A stretch of 64,000 nt of DNA from Variovorax paradoxus NBRC 15149 (GCF_001591365.1 NZ_BCUT01000002.1:744001-808000); one strand, 5' to 3'; shown: positions 16,583 through 25,610, counted from the stretch's first letter. Numbers and translations: made by a program. The notes: generated by a model from the letters alone, not told the origin.

Positions 16583-16692
16583 GGGAAATGGAGCCGGACA
16601 GAGAGGTGAATTCGGCACGCAGCGAATTCGCGGGGAACCATCGAATGGGCATTCGCGTCGCCCCGCTGCGCGGCAGAGCCGCCAAGAACAGC

Positions 16693-17361
16693 CTACTCTC
16701 GCAGAGTGAACACCACTGACAGGTAAGAGACCGGCTGGGTCCCAATGGCCTCGATCCCATGCAGGGCGGTTGCGTCGAACAGCAACGAGTCCCCCGCCCT
16801 CACCTCGACCACTTTGGCACCGTAGCGATAGGAGACCTCCCCCGACAGGAAGTACAGGAACTTGAGGCCCGGATGCTGAAAGGTCACGTAGGGATCGGCA
16901 CCCGGCAGCAGCGTGACCAGGTAGGGCTCGACGAACAGATTGCCCGACAGCAGATGACCCAGCAGTTCGTACCGGTAGTCCGCCACCGCGCCGACGCGAT
17001 CGACGATGACTCCCTGCCCTGCGCGCACATGACTGAAATCCGTTCGGCGCGCCTGATCACTGAAGAAGCGCGAAACCGGCACATGCAGCCCCTGCGCGAG
17101 ACGCTCCAACGTCTCCACCGAGGGCGAGACCAGCCCGCGCTCGATGCGCGAAAGCATCGAGGCCGAAATCCCCGAGGTCTTCGCCAGCTCTCCACCTGAC
17201 ACCTGGGCCGCCATGCGCAGCGCCCTCACCTGCGCACCGATGCGAACCGCAGACAGGCTGCGCGCGGTAGGTGCCGGTCGGCGTGCTTTTGCGGGCAATG
17301 CGGAAGTGGGAACCCGCACGGGTCGCCCGGTCGGCAACGGTGACGCTTGATAGAGAGCCAT
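16693..17361 (-). CDS. XRE-cupin regulator, copy B
   Basis: 222 residues, nearly identical to copies A and C from about residue 38 onward: same helix-turn-helix (SGISASMLSRIERGLVSPS) and cupin (HPGLKFLYFLSGEVSYRYGAK). The first ~35 residues differ more, starting MALYQASPLPTGRPVRVP. Divergent from small XRE gene B with a 66-base gap, much tighter than copy A. Confidence 0.88.
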   Translation of the reverse strand: MALYQASPLPTGRPVRVPTSALPAKARRPAPTARSLSAVRIGAQVRALRMAAQVSGGELAKTSGISASMLSRIERGLVSPSVETLERLAQGLHVPVSRFFSDQARRTDFSHVRAGQGVIVDRVGAVADYRYELLGHLLSGNLFVEPYLVTLLPGADPYVTFQHPGLKFLYFLSGEVSYRYGAKVVEVRAGDSLLFDATALHGIEAIGTQPVSYLSVVFTLRE

Positions 17362-17419
17362 GACAGGTTTTCTATGCAGTGTATATGCCGTCGATTCTAG
17401 GACTGCAAAGAAAGATCGT

Positions 17420-17437
17420 CAGTGGGTATGCCCACTG
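17420..17437. promoter_or_regulatory. Inverted repeat around the start codon of small XRE gene B
   Basis: 7-bp arms CAGTGGG and CCCACTG with spacer TATG, which contains the ATG at 17428. The parallel with the start-codon repeat of copy A (different sequence, same position) suggests a shared control logic. Confidence 0.6.
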
Positions 17438-17793
17438 CCACCAAGAGATCGAACCCACAGGCTCCAACGCACAGAGAGCCTATTTCGATTGCACTCGGTA
17501 AGCGTCTCAAAGAACTTCGGATCAAAGCGGATAGATCTCAGACCGAACTCGCCTTCGACTGCGAACTTGATCGGACCTACATATCGCTCATCGAGCGAGG
17601 GTTGGCCAATCCATCGTTGTGGACTCTTGGCACCCTGGCATTCGCGCTAAAAACGACGGTTCCGGACTTATTGCAAGGCAATACGCATGTCGTTGAGCCA
17701 TCCATGGGTGAGCAAAGCAGAAAGCGTCGCGCCAATCAGGCCTCCCACGAGTCAAAACTTGCCATCGGCAGCAGGCGTTCGCAGCTGCGCTGA
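17428..17793 (+). CDS. Small XRE regulator, partner of copy B
   Basis: 121 residues from the ATG at 17428 (a GTG two codons upstream is possible). XRE helix-turn-helix at about residues 20-80 (LGKRLKELRIKADRSQTELAFDCELDRTYISLIERG), then a basic, Ser/Arg-rich tail of ~35 residues not present in the other two partners and perhaps translated junction sequence. Divergent from XRE-cupin B. Confidence 0.75.
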   Translation: MPTATKRSNPQAPTHREPISIALGKRLKELRIKADRSQTELAFDCELDRTYISLIERGLANPSLWTLGTLAFALKTTVPDLLQGNTHVVEPSMGEQSRKRRANQASHESKLAIGSRRSQLR

Positions 17794-18003
17794 CGGTTTT
17801 CTCAGTGGGCAAGTTGACGATCGTTCAGGCGACACGTCTCGTCGTTCAGCCCCTCATCGCCATGGGTCACCGAAGCCGAAGGCTTCCATGCGCGCTGACG
17901 CGCTCGCGAACCGGCCGGCCATGGTTGCGCGCGGCCCGACGGCTATGATCCGCCCGCCGCCGAAGAGCGGCCTGTCAGACCACGGAGCGAGGAGAAAAAA
18001 ACC

Positions 18004-18864
18004 ATGATCGGTTTCGAGGCCCGCGCGCATCGTCGCGTCCTGAGGGTGTGCGCGTTGCTGGCGCTAGCGGGCCTGGCAGCTTGCGTGGCGCCGCCGAGCT
18101 ACAGGAATCGCCCCGTCGCGGCGGACGCACCGTCGACGTTCGTGCTCGCGCATGCCGCGATCGTGGAAGAGCCGCGGCACGCCACTCGCCACCTCGACGA
18201 GGCGAAGACCATCGTCTACGCGCAGACACAGGGCGGCAGCCTGACCGCCGGCCTGGTGTTCGGTGCCCTGGGTGCGCTCGCCAACATGGGCATGGTCGAC
18301 AGCCAGACCGGCCTCGACGCGGCGCGCATGAAAGGCAAGCTCAGGCTCGAGCCGCGGCAGTTGTTCCTCGATGCGGCGATCCGGCAGGGGCTCGAACTCA
18401 CCGACACCAGCGGCCCAGCCCGCACGGACGCAACCCCCTATCTCTCCATCAGCAAGTCGCCCAGCGGCAGGCTGGTGGCGGCTGCGGCAGTCCAGCTCGA
18501 ACTGGGCAGCGGGGCCGCGCAGTGGTCGGGCCTGTACATGTACCAGTTGGCCTCGACCTACAGCCTCGACGAACTGGCCCGGCCCTCGGAAGACCTTCAG
18601 CGCAAACTCGCTGCGGAGACCGCGCAGGGCTTCGACGAACTCGCGGCCTTCATCGCCAGGGAGGAAGCCGGCAGGAAGGACGCGTCCGCGAAGGCTCCGC
18701 CCGAGCGAGAGTTCGTCTTCTCGACGGAGCTGCTAGGGGGCGCCGAGCATTCGATGCCTGCGCGCCTCATCGCAAGCTCGCAGGAGCTCGTGTGGTGCCG
18801 GACCTTCGATGGCGTGTTTGCGCTGCGTCGCTCGGGCATGAAGATTCGGACGAGGGGGATTTGA
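18004..18864 (+). CDS. Uncharacterised lipoprotein
   Basis: 286 residues with an N-terminal signal and lipobox LAGLAAC (Cys27 lipidated), so probably anchored in the outer membrane facing the periplasm. No catalytic motif or known domain was recognised. The middle has a small hydrophobic stretch (about 81-98, GGSLTAGLVFGALGALANMG). AT-poor composition matches chromosomal neighbours. It stands alone, with a hairpin 42 bases after its stop. Confidence 0.7.
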   Translation: MIGFEARAHRRVLRVCALLALAGLAACVAPPSYRNRPVAADAPSTFVLAHAAIVEEPRHATRHLDEAKTIVYAQTQGGSLTAGLVFGALGALANMGMVDSQTGLDAARMKGKLRLEPRQLFLDAAIRQGLELTDTSGPARTDATPYLSISKSPSGRLVAAAAVQLELGSGAAQWSGLYMYQLASTYSLDELARPSEDLQRKLAAETAQGFDELAAFIAREEAGRKDASAKAPPEREFVFSTELLGGAEHSMPARLIASSQELVWCRTFDGVFALRRSGMKIRTRGI

Positions 18865-18906
18865 CGGGGCGTGGGTGCGCTGCCCATGCCGTCATTGCCG
18901 TTGGAT

Positions 18907-18930
18907 GCCGGTGCCTCGCAAGGCACCGGC
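18907..18930. terminator. Strong hairpin after the lipoprotein gene
   Basis: GCCGGTGCCT and AGGCACCGGC arms, 4-base loop, 42 bases past the lipoprotein stop. There is no T-run, so it is either a Rho-assisted terminator or an RNA 3'-end stabiliser. Confidence 0.5.
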
Positions 18931-19288
18931 CACCACAGGTCGCCGGAGGCGGCATGCCGGCCGAGACGCGGCCTGCACATTGATCCGTCGCTTGCTCGGA
19001 CACCCGTCGCACGACCGACACGAAGCGATCACCGCAGGCTTCAAGGCAGAGGCGCTTTTTTCGTCGGCACAAGAGCGATATTTCGTCATTGATTGCCAAA
19101 TGCATAATTATTGCAACATGCCTCCGGGGATGGGCTCAGATTCCGCGCTCGAACAAGCGGGGAGCTGAGGCAGTTGCACCTTCTGGAAGTCAATCAGGTC
19201 GGGCACGGTCCTCGTCGAGGAGCGCCGGATGCCAACATCGGCGCAGAAGCTGTGCGTGGCTTGCCGAAGGTGAACGCGGCTCAATGAC
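18931..19288 (-). other. Gap with a repeated coding remnant
   Basis: Around 19165-19215 the minus strand encodes a TVPDLIDFQKVQLPQ-like stretch that recurs at 20813-20865. Both look like pieces of the same unidentified gene. Nothing else was recognised here. Confidence 0.45.
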
Positions 19289-19968
19289 TTACGCGCCCGG
19301 TTGCTTTTCGAAGAAGAAGCAGTCAGGCAGGATGGCCGCGGCGATGTAGTCGATGTCCTTGACCAAGACGCCGCAGGCGAAGAAACCGTCGCGCCAATGC
19401 CGGACAACATCGACGAGTCGATCGATCTCCCCGCGCGCTTCTTCCGCCGACAAGCCGAAACGCCCCGCCTGCGACAGGAGGTTGTAGATGCTGGCCGTGC
19501 GACCGTAGTGGCCGATAGTCAACGTCACGTCAGGTCGCGCCTCTCCAGACTGACCACGGGTGCGGGCACGAGGTCGTAGGCCGGAGACAGCCGCCATCCC
19601 TTCCGCCCGCGCAGCAGCGCATGATTGCGCGGATGATCATCGTTGTGGGTCATGGCGGCATTGAAGACCATCCGCCTGAATAGCTCGGCGCAGTCGGCTT
19701 CCGGTTTGTCGGACCGGCGACGCAGGTTATCGGCCATCAACGGGTAGGACCAACGTTCCCGGTCCAGGTGGCTATCGCCGCAGTCGAGCACGGTCAGGCC
19801 ACGGACGAAACCGAAACGCAGGTAACCCTTGTCGGTGTAGTCGCGGTCGAACCGCTGCAGCATCAGCACGTCGCTCTCGCCGACCGCCTCCAGCCGGGCT
19901 TGCGTGACGTTCAGGCCGCAGAGACTTTGCGCATCCTCGATCGTGGCCTTCGGCCGCGCACCACCCAT
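19289..19968 (-). pseudogene. hipA: hipA kinase pseudogene (5' truncated, frameshifted)
   Basis: Two frames together give the C-terminal half of HipA: MGGARPKATIED, LQRFDRDY, the kinase loop AAMTHNDDHPRNHALL and SPAYDLVPAPVV, then, after a frameshift, LTIGHYGRTASIYN and LLSQAGRFGLSAEEA. The shift is caused by a duplicated 5-mer (ACGTC ACGTC at 19522-19531). Removing one copy restores RRDLTLTIG. The N-terminal ~190 residues and any hipB are missing; the break lies next to the ParE gene. Confidence 0.85.
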
Positions 19969-20020
19969 GTTTTGCCGCCGCTTCCGCCGTCAGAAACCGA
20001 GCGCTTTTGCTGGCCGTCGA

Positions 20021-20305
20021 TCACGACCGGGTCGGCGGCCACTGGCGAGCGGTATGCACCAAGGTCAAGATCCAGATGGTATCGGCCCGCACCTCATAGA
20101 CCAGCCGATAGCTCTCGTGCGGGATCAACTCACGGGTGCCCGGGATCTGTCCTGCCCGTCCTAGCAGGGGGTGCTCGGCCAACCGGCCGACGGCTGCCGA
20201 GAAAGTCTCATCCATGCGGATGGCGGCGAGCGGGTTGTCCTGGGCGATGAAGTCGACGATGTCGGCGCGGTCTTGTTCGGCGGACAGGGTCCACAGGACC
20301 CTCAT
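20021..20305 (-). CDS. RelE/ParE-family toxin
   Basis: 94 residues, full length for ParE toxins, with the conserved ALDDLxxIxxYIA-like start (WTLSAEQDRADIVDFIAQDNPLAA), the PLLGRAGQIPGTRELIPHESYRLVYEV core and the C-terminal TIWILTLVHTARQWP strand. ParE toxins act on gyrase; RelE relatives cut mRNA; the fold alone does not decide. It overlaps its antitoxin by 4 bases. It also contains TGTCCTGCCC, which resembles the oriT nick. Confidence 0.88.
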   Translation of the reverse strand: MRVLWTLSAEQDRADIVDFIAQDNPLAAIRMDETFSAAVGRLAEHPLLGRAGQIPGTRELIPHESYRLVYEVRADTIWILTLVHTARQWPPTRS

Positions 20306-20592
20306 GCGTCGCCGCCAGCCTTGGCCCGCAGTGCAGCGCGACGGGCAGCAAAGCGAGCCTCGACGTCGACATCACTGGCGTATTGACCGGATGCGATCTG
20401 CGCACGCGCCGTGTCGACCTTGGCACGCAGGAAGGCGTCGTATTCACGGGCTTGCCGTTGACGCTCGATGAACTCACGCATCAGTTCGCGCACCACCTGT
20501 GACGCCGGTCGGTGGCTGGCCTCGGCCTCTGCCATGAAGGCGTCGCGCAACTCCGGTTCCAGCTTCATGGTGAACATGGCTTCTTTGGACAT
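20302..20592 (-). CDS. RHH/ParD-like antitoxin
   Basis: 96 residues from the ATG chosen to begin with the DNA-binding strand (MFTMKLEPELRDAFMAEAEASHRPASQVVRELMREFIERQ). A longer frame exists but lies upstream of the promoter. The N-terminal ribbon-helix-helix binds the operator and the C-terminal helices (about 45-90) wrap the toxin. ATGA overlap with the toxin gene. Confidence 0.87.
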   Translation of the reverse strand: MSKEAMFTMKLEPELRDAFMAEAEASHRPASQVVRELMREFIERQRQAREYDAFLRAKVDTARAQIASGQYASDVDVEARFAARRAALRAKAGGDA

Positions 20593-20609
20593 GACCGGTT
20601 CCAGAAACA

Positions 20610-20639
20610 TTGATACCAACGAAGTATATACAACGTCAA
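20610..20639 (-). promoter_or_regulatory. Promoter/operator of the parD-parE pair
   Basis: On the minus strand TTGACG (20639-20634) and TATCAA (20615-20610) are 18 bases apart, and the spacer holds the palindrome GTATATAC (20624-20631). An operator between -35 and -10 fits the usual autorepression of such pairs. Confidence 0.55.
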
Positions 20640-20692
20640 TACTTTTTGCCACACTGCCGCCTCTGATGGTGGCTGGCCCTCGCTTCAATTCA

Positions 20693-21265
20693 AGCGCACT
20701 TGACGCACTTCAATTTGCATCAGCGCATCAAAACATGCTTTCGTTCGGGATCGCCTGCGCTTTGAAAAACTCGGGGTTCTTGAACGCTGCCAGACGGATC
20801 AGTGGCGAGGGGTTGAGGCAGTTGCACCTTCTCGACGTCGATCAGGTCGGGCACGGTCATCGACCAGCGTTCCTCCACGGGCATGGCATGCGATTTGATC
20901 AAAGTACGCACAGAGCGTCCCCCGCACTCCCCTGCGAACTTGCGCACCATGGTCAAGGCCTGGCTGTAGGACGCCTCATGGCGCGAATCGGCGAGTGGAA
21001 CGAGGTCGTCGGCGGCGGCGCGGTGGCGAGGCACAGATCGATGCGCTCACCGCGGCGCGGCTCCATACCTCCGGCGCGCCGCCAGGCAGGTTCGCAGGCG
21101 CCGACTCGAATTGCCCGCGATGCAATGTGCGCGTCCCCCGGCGCGCTGGCCCCTCGGCGCCCGAAGGGCGGTCCTTCGAACGGGCAATTGCATCCGATGC
21201 AAGCATTGCGCACGCTCCGAAGCTCCTCGACGATTCGCGCATCACAACGATTCGTCTCGGAGACA
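20693..21265 (-). other. Gap with remnant of an unidentified gene
   Basis: Between the antitoxin promoter and the ABC operon. The minus strand at about 20813-20985 encodes EERWSMTVPDLIDVEKVQLP plus an upstream YSQALTMVRKFAGECGG stretch, sharing the TVPDLID..KVQLPQ motif with 19165-19215. The gene family was not recognised. Confidence 0.4.
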
Positions 21266-22057
21266 ATGTCCATGCGCTTCCACGCTTCGCTTCCCGGCTT
21301 GCTTCGCCGGCCCCTCTGCCTCGCGCTCTCGTCATGCCTCTGCATGGCCGCGGCCAACGCCCAGGGCAGCTACCGCATCGCGACCGAAGGCGCCTACCCG
21401 CCCTGGAGCTTCAAGGACTCGCAGGGGATGCTCCAGGGTTGGGACGTCGACATCGCACGTGCACTGTGCGAGAAGATGAAGGCCAAGTGCGAGATCGTCG
21501 CGCAGGACTGGGATGGCATCATTCCGGGCCTCGTCGCCCGCAAGTACGACATGATCGTGGCGAGCATGGCGATCACGCCGCAACGCCGCGAGCGCGTGGC
21601 CTTCTCGGCCAAGTACAAGGACACGATTTCGCGCTTCGTCGCGCGCAAGGGAATGCCGCCGGACGTCAGCCCCGCGGCACTGAAAGGCAAGACCATCGGG
21701 GTGCAGCGCGGCTCGGTCCAGGCGGCCTACCTCGCGCAGAACTACCAGGCCGCGAACCTCAAGTTCTACGACACGCCGCAGGCCGCCGAACTCGATCTCG
21801 TCGCCGGCCGCGTCGAGTACATCCTCGGCAACATGGTCACCTACCACGTCGGCTTCCTGAAGACGCCCGAGGCCAGGGACTTCGCGTTCGTCGGCCCGGA
21901 GCTCAAGGGCGGCATCCTCGGCGAAGGCAACGGCATCGCCGTGCGCAAGGACGATGGGCAGACCCTGGCGAGGATCAACGCCGCGCTTGAAGCGATCCGG
22001 GCCGACGGTACCTACGACCGCATCACGGCGAAGTACTTCCCGTTCAAGCTGATGTAG
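21266..22057 (+). CDS. Amino-acid ABC transporter substrate-binding protein
   Basis: 263 residues from ATG 21266, five bases after GGAG; a second ATG lies two codons later. Signal peptide at residues 1-32 ending ANAQ, then a type-3 periplasmic binding protein fold with YRIATEGAYPPWSFKD and the ligand-contacting DMIVASMAITPQRRERVAFS block. Best match is the lysine/arginine/ornithine/histidine-binding group; the ligand is not certain. First gene of a five-gene operon running to 24786. Confidence 0.88.
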   Translation: MSMRFHASLPGLLRRPLCLALSSCLCMAAANAQGSYRIATEGAYPPWSFKDSQGMLQGWDVDIARALCEKMKAKCEIVAQDWDGIIPGLVARKYDMIVASMAITPQRRERVAFSAKYKDTISRFVARKGMPPDVSPAALKGKTIGVQRGSVQAAYLAQNYQAANLKFYDTPQAAELDLVAGRVEYILGNMVTYHVGFLKTPEARDFAFVGPELKGGILGEGNGIAVRKDDGQTLARINAALEAIRADGTYDRITAKYFPFKLM

Positions 22058-22072
22058 GCGCCGCGACCCCCG

Positions 22073-22744
22073 ATGAACATCCTCCATGGTTTTGGCGGGC
22101 AGCTGCTCCTGGGCGCGCTCGCGACGCTGCAGCTCGCGGCCGCCGCGCTGGTGCTGGGCACGCTGCTCGGCGCCGCCGTCTGCAGCCTGCAGCTCTCGGG
22201 TCACCGCGTCCTGCGGGCCGCCGGCGACGGCTACGCCGCGGTGGTCCGGGGCATTCCCGACCTGCTGATCGTCTTCGCCGTCTTCTTTGGCGGCTCGCTC
22301 ACGCTCGCCGCGCTCACCGGCCGCTATGTCGAGATCGACACCTTCTTCGCCGGCGTGGCCGCGCTGGCGCTCTCGTTCGGCGCCTATGCCGCCGAGATCG
22401 CGCGGGGCGCACTGCTGTCGGTCCCGAAAACCCAGCGCGAGGCCGCAAGGACGCTCGGACTGTCGCGCGCCCAGGCGCTGTGGACCGTCGTGCTGCCGCA
22501 GGCGGCCCGCTTCGCGCTCGCCCCGTTCGGCAACCAGTCGATCGTTCTGCTCAAGCAGACCTCGATCGTCTCCATCGTCGGGTGCGACGAACTCATGCGC
22601 AAGGCCGCAGAGGCCTCTGGCGCGACGCGCGAGCCGTTCACGATGTACCTCGCCGCCGCCTGCATCTATCTTGCGCTGACCGGTTTCGCCACGCTGTGCC
22701 TCGAGTGGGCGGAGCGCCGAGCCGCCCGCCCGCTGGCCGCCTGA
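22073..22744 (+). CDS. Amino-acid ABC transporter permease (HisQ-like)
   Basis: 223 residues with about five membrane helices and the EAA-type loop REAARTLGLSRAQALWTVVLPQAARFALAPFGN (about 122-154), where the ATPase docks. Fifteen bases after the binding-protein stop. Confidence 0.9.
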   Translation: MNILHGFGGQLLLGALATLQLAAAALVLGTLLGAAVCSLQLSGHRVLRAAGDGYAAVVRGIPDLLIVFAVFFGGSLTLAALTGRYVEIDTFFAGVAALALSFGAYAAEIARGALLSVPKTQREAARTLGLSRAQALWTVVLPQAARFALAPFGNQSIVLLKQTSIVSIVGCDELMRKAAEASGATREPFTMYLAAACIYLALTGFATLCLEWAERRAARPLAA

Positions 22745-22748
22745 CGCC

Positions 22749-23429
22749 ATGTTCGACATCACCCTTCTGTGGTCCGTGCTGCCCGCGCTGGTCGAGGGCG
22801 CCGGGCTCACGCTCGCGCTCACGGCCTGGGTCATCCTCCTGGGCACGGCCCTGTCGATCCCCGTCGCCCTCGGCCGGAACGCGCGGGCCGCCGGTCTGCG
22901 CGCGGCGGCCCATGCCTACGTGCTCTTCTTTCGCGGGACCCCCGCGCTGGTCCAGCTGTTCCTGCTCTACTACGGGGCGGGCCAGTTCGACCTGATCCGG
23001 CATTCCGTGCTGTGGCCCGTGCTGCGCGATCCCTACTGGTGCGTGGTGATCGCCCTGGCACTGAACTCGGCCGCCTACACGGGCAAGACACTGGGCGCCG
23101 CGCTGGCCGCGATCCCGCGGGGGACGCGCGAGGCTGCCCGCGTCCTCGGGCTCGGCCGCGTCCAGGCCTTCGGCCTGATCGACCTGCCGCTCGCGGTGCG
23201 CACGGCGCTGCCGGCCTTCGGCAACGAGATCATCCTGACCTGCAAGGCGACGTCTCTCGCCAGCACCGTCACCCTGCTCGAGCTCACGGGCAGCGCCCGC
23301 CTGCTCACCGCCGAGACCTACGCGCCCTACGAGATCTTTCTCGGCGCGGGCCTCGTCTATCTCGCCATCAACTACGTCCTGCTGCGCGGCATCCGCGCGC
23401 TCGAGGCCTCGTTGAATCGTCCCCACTGA
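22749..23429 (+). CDS. Amino-acid ABC transporter permease (HisM-like)
   Basis: 226 residues, about five membrane helices, EAA loop TREAARVLGLGRVQAFGLIDLPLAVRTALPAFGNE. Separated from the first permease by four bases. The pair forms the membrane channel. Confidence 0.9.
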   Translation: MFDITLLWSVLPALVEGAGLTLALTAWVILLGTALSIPVALGRNARAAGLRAAAHAYVLFFRGTPALVQLFLLYYGAGQFDLIRHSVLWPVLRDPYWCVVIALALNSAAYTGKTLGAALAAIPRGTREAARVLGLGRVQAFGLIDLPLAVRTALPAFGNEIILTCKATSLASTVTLLELTGSARLLTAETYAPYEIFLGAGLVYLAINYVLLRGIRALEASLNRPH

Positions 23430-23443
23430 ACCCAAGCAAACAC

Positions 23444-24031
23444 ATGAGATTCCTCACCCTGGGCCCGGCAGGCAGCAACCACGAATTCGTGACCCGCCGC
23501 TACCTCGACTTTCACGGGCTGCGCGACACCGCGATCCTGGACCTGGTCGCCGATTTCGAGCACGGCGCCGATGCCGTGCTTCGGGGCGAGGCCGATTTCA
23601 TGGTCCAGTGCGCAGTGCATCCCGCGGCCGCCTCGACGGTCGCGAAGTGCTTCGTCGGCCTCCACCTGATCGACACCTTCATCTCGCCAAGCCAGGATCT
23701 GGCGATCCTCCAGCGCCACGACGCCGCGCAACCCACGTCCCTCGCGGTCATGCGCCCGACCCTGCCGTACATCGACCGCCGCCAGTGGCCGCAGATCGAA
23801 TTCGTGGCGACCGTCGCCGAGGTCACCCAGGGCGTGAGCGACGGGAAGTATGCCGTCGGCCTCGGCTACGCCTCCGCCGCGGAAAAGCACCCCGAGCTCC
23901 TCTATGTGAGGCAGTTCATCGGCACGGTCGACGATGCCTGGATGGTCTATGGGCGCACCCGCGTGAGCACCGGGGAACTGAGCGCCTGGCGCGACAGCCC
24001 CGCCGCCCTGCTCTATCGGCGGGGAGCCTGA
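23444..24031 (+). CDS. BacA-like prephenate decarboxylase/dehydratase-family protein
   Basis: 195 residues, start chosen after the permease stop. The opening LTLGPAGSNHEFVTRRYL resembles the LGPEGTSSEYAA start of BacA (bacilysin prephenate decarboxylase) and the LGPxGSFS start of PheA dehydratase domains; the fold is that of small two-lobed binding proteins. The TRD-like dehydratase triad was not found. Its place between permease and ATPase of an amino-acid ABC operon is unusual. It could be an enzyme on prephenate-like compounds or a ligand-sensing protein. Function uncertain. Confidence 0.6.
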   Translation: MRFLTLGPAGSNHEFVTRRYLDFHGLRDTAILDLVADFEHGADAVLRGEADFMVQCAVHPAAASTVAKCFVGLHLIDTFISPSQDLAILQRHDAAQPTSLAVMRPTLPYIDRRQWPQIEFVATVAEVTQGVSDGKYAVGLGYASAAEKHPELLYVRQFIGTVDDAWMVYGRTRVSTGELSAWRDSPAALLYRRGA

Positions 24032-24033
24032 GC

Positions 24034-24786
24034 ATGGGCACGGCCATCTCCTCTCTCGACCCGATGGTCTCGATCGCGGGGTTGTCCAAGCATTTCCACG
24101 CACACCAGGTGCTCAGCGACGTCCATCTGAGCGTCGCCGCCGGCGAGCGCGTGGTCGTGTGCGGCCCCTCGGGTTCGGGCAAGTCGACGCTCGCACGGTG
24201 CATCAGCGGACTCGAGAGCTACGCAAGCGGCACCGTGACGGTCAACGGCGTCGCTGTCTCACCGCGCATGCGCCATGTCGATCTGGTACGGGCCAACATC
24301 GGCATGGTGTTCCAGCAGTTCAACCTGTTTCCGCATCTCACCGTGCTCGAGAACTGCACCCTGGCGCAGCGCTGGGTCCGGCACCGCTCCCGGCAGGAGG
24401 CCCGGCAGACCGCACTCGCGTACCTCGACAAGGTCCGTCTCGCCGAGAAGGCGTCGGCCTATCCGGCCCAGCTCTCCGGCGGACAGCAGCAGCGCGTCGC
24501 CATCGCGCGGGCACTCTGCCTGAATCCTTCCGTCATGCTGTTCGACGAGGCCACGTCGGCACTCGATCCGGAGATGGTCAAGGAAGTGCTCGAGACCATG
24601 ATCCTGCTGGCGCGGGACGGCATGACGATGATCTGCATCACCCACGAAATGGGCTTCGCGCGGGCGGTCGCCGACAAGGTCGCGTTCATGGACGGCGGGC
24701 GCATCGTGCAGGCCGCGCCGCCCGGCGAGTTCTTCGGCCACTGCGCGGATCCGCGGATCCAGCGATTCCTCAGCCAGGTCTTCTGA
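24034..24786 (+). CDS. Amino-acid ABC transporter ATPase (GlnQ/HisP-like)
   Basis: 250 residues from the ATG two bases after the previous stop. Walker A GPSGSGKST at about residues 47-55, Q-loop VFQQFNLFPH, signature LSGGQQQR, Walker B VMLFDEATSALDP, and the switch His in ITHEMGF. Completes the uptake system of the operon. Confidence 0.95.
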   Translation: MGTAISSLDPMVSIAGLSKHFHAHQVLSDVHLSVAAGERVVVCGPSGSGKSTLARCISGLESYASGTVTVNGVAVSPRMRHVDLVRANIGMVFQQFNLFPHLTVLENCTLAQRWVRHRSRQEARQTALAYLDKVRLAEKASAYPAQLSGGQQQRVAIARALCLNPSVMLFDEATSALDPEMVKEVLETMILLARDGMTMICITHEMGFARAVADKVAFMDGGRIVQAAPPGEFFGHCADPRIQRFLSQVF

Positions 24787-24917
24787 TCTCGGGCTCGACG
24801 CGACAGTCGATCATCAACTGGCCTACACGCGTGCCGGGCCACGGTCCAGTCCGACCTGCTTCGGCGACGGCTACTTGCTTGTATGAACGAAGGATGGGCA
24901 CACGCGGGTCAGTGCCA

Positions 24918-25217
24918 TCAACGTTTCCGCTTGAACCCTGCTTCTCGCTGGTTCCGCAGCGCGAGAACAAACACGGTATCGATGTCGACAACATATCGAT
25001 AGAGCGCAATGTACGCGCGCGATCCGCGTCCTATCAGCAACTCCCGATGGCCCGCTTTGACCGGACGACCTATCAGGGGGCTGTGTCTCAGGATCTCCAT
25101 CGCTTGCATGACCTCGCCAAGCCGTTGCGGGACATCGACCTCCTCGAATCTCGCAAGGTGATCGATGAACCGGTCGAAGTCATCGAAAACTTCTGGAGCG
25201 AGTTCAATCTGCGTCAT
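24918..25217 (-). CDS. ParE/RelE-family toxin, second pair
   Basis: 99 residues, start chosen directly behind the antitoxin. Conserved ParE features: LAPEVFDDFDRFIDHLARF, RHSPLIGRPVKAGHRELLIG and the C-terminal YVVDIDTVFVLALRNQREAGF. Downstream of an RHH antitoxin with a 7-base gap. Confidence 0.86.
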   Translation of the reverse strand: MTQIELAPEVFDDFDRFIDHLARFEEVDVPQRLGEVMQAMEILRHSPLIGRPVKAGHRELLIGRGSRAYIALYRYVVDIDTVFVLALRNQREAGFKRKR

Positions 25218-25224
25218 CTGCCCA

Positions 25225-25509
25225 TCAGTGCTCGAGCTTTCGCGCGGTGGGCTTGACGGGTTTCTCGCCTCGCCCACGAGCAGCAAGGTATTTCTTCGCG
25301 TCGTCCCAAGGCACGGAGTTCCCGGTCGCCAGCAACTTTGCCCAGCGCTTCTCGGCGATGCGATGCAACTCTTCCTCTGCTTCAACCTGCTCGACTGTGC
25401 GAGCGATGGCATCGACGATGAAAGCATGGGCAGTTTTGCCTGCCAGGTCCGCTGCTGCGGAGATACGCTCTTTGAGATCGTCATCCAGGCGAATGGTGGT
25501 TGTCGACAT
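25225..25509 (-). CDS. RHH antitoxin, second pair
   Basis: 94 residues: ribbon-helix-helix N-terminus (STTTIRLDDDLKERISAAADLAGKTAHAFIVDAI) and a long helical C-terminus (VEQVEAEEELHRIAEKRWAKLLATG) that should bind the toxin. First gene of the pair, behind the 25534-25551 inverted repeat. Confidence 0.88.
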   Translation of the reverse strand: MSTTTIRLDDDLKERISAAADLAGKTAHAFIVDAIARTVEQVEAEEELHRIAEKRWAKLLATGNSVPWDDAKKYLAARGRGEKPVKPTARKLEH

Positions 25510-25533
25510 GGTCAAACCTTTCGTACGCACATA

Positions 25534-25551
25534 GTAGCACGGTTGTGCTAC
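25534..25551. promoter_or_regulatory. Inverted repeat, likely operator of the second RHH/ParE pair
   Basis: Perfect 7-bp arms GTAGCAC and GTGCTAC around GGTT, 25 bases before the antitoxin ATG. RHH antitoxins bind short symmetric sites in this position. Confidence 0.72.
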
Positions 25552-25610
25552 AAATGCTGACTGACGTCTCCCGAGTCCTTCGGCACGGTGCGGCCGGATC
25601 CGCAGCGTCT

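Noticed and set aside
10800..16600. Integron-like cassette array (attC sites) as an explanation of the repeats
   Set aside because: No GTTRRRY/RYYYAAC core sites or attC-type folding were found; the boundaries lie at the oriT nick instead.
10801..16600. CRISPR array made from the palindromes
   Set aside because: Copies are hundreds to thousands of bases apart, without regular spacers or cas genes.
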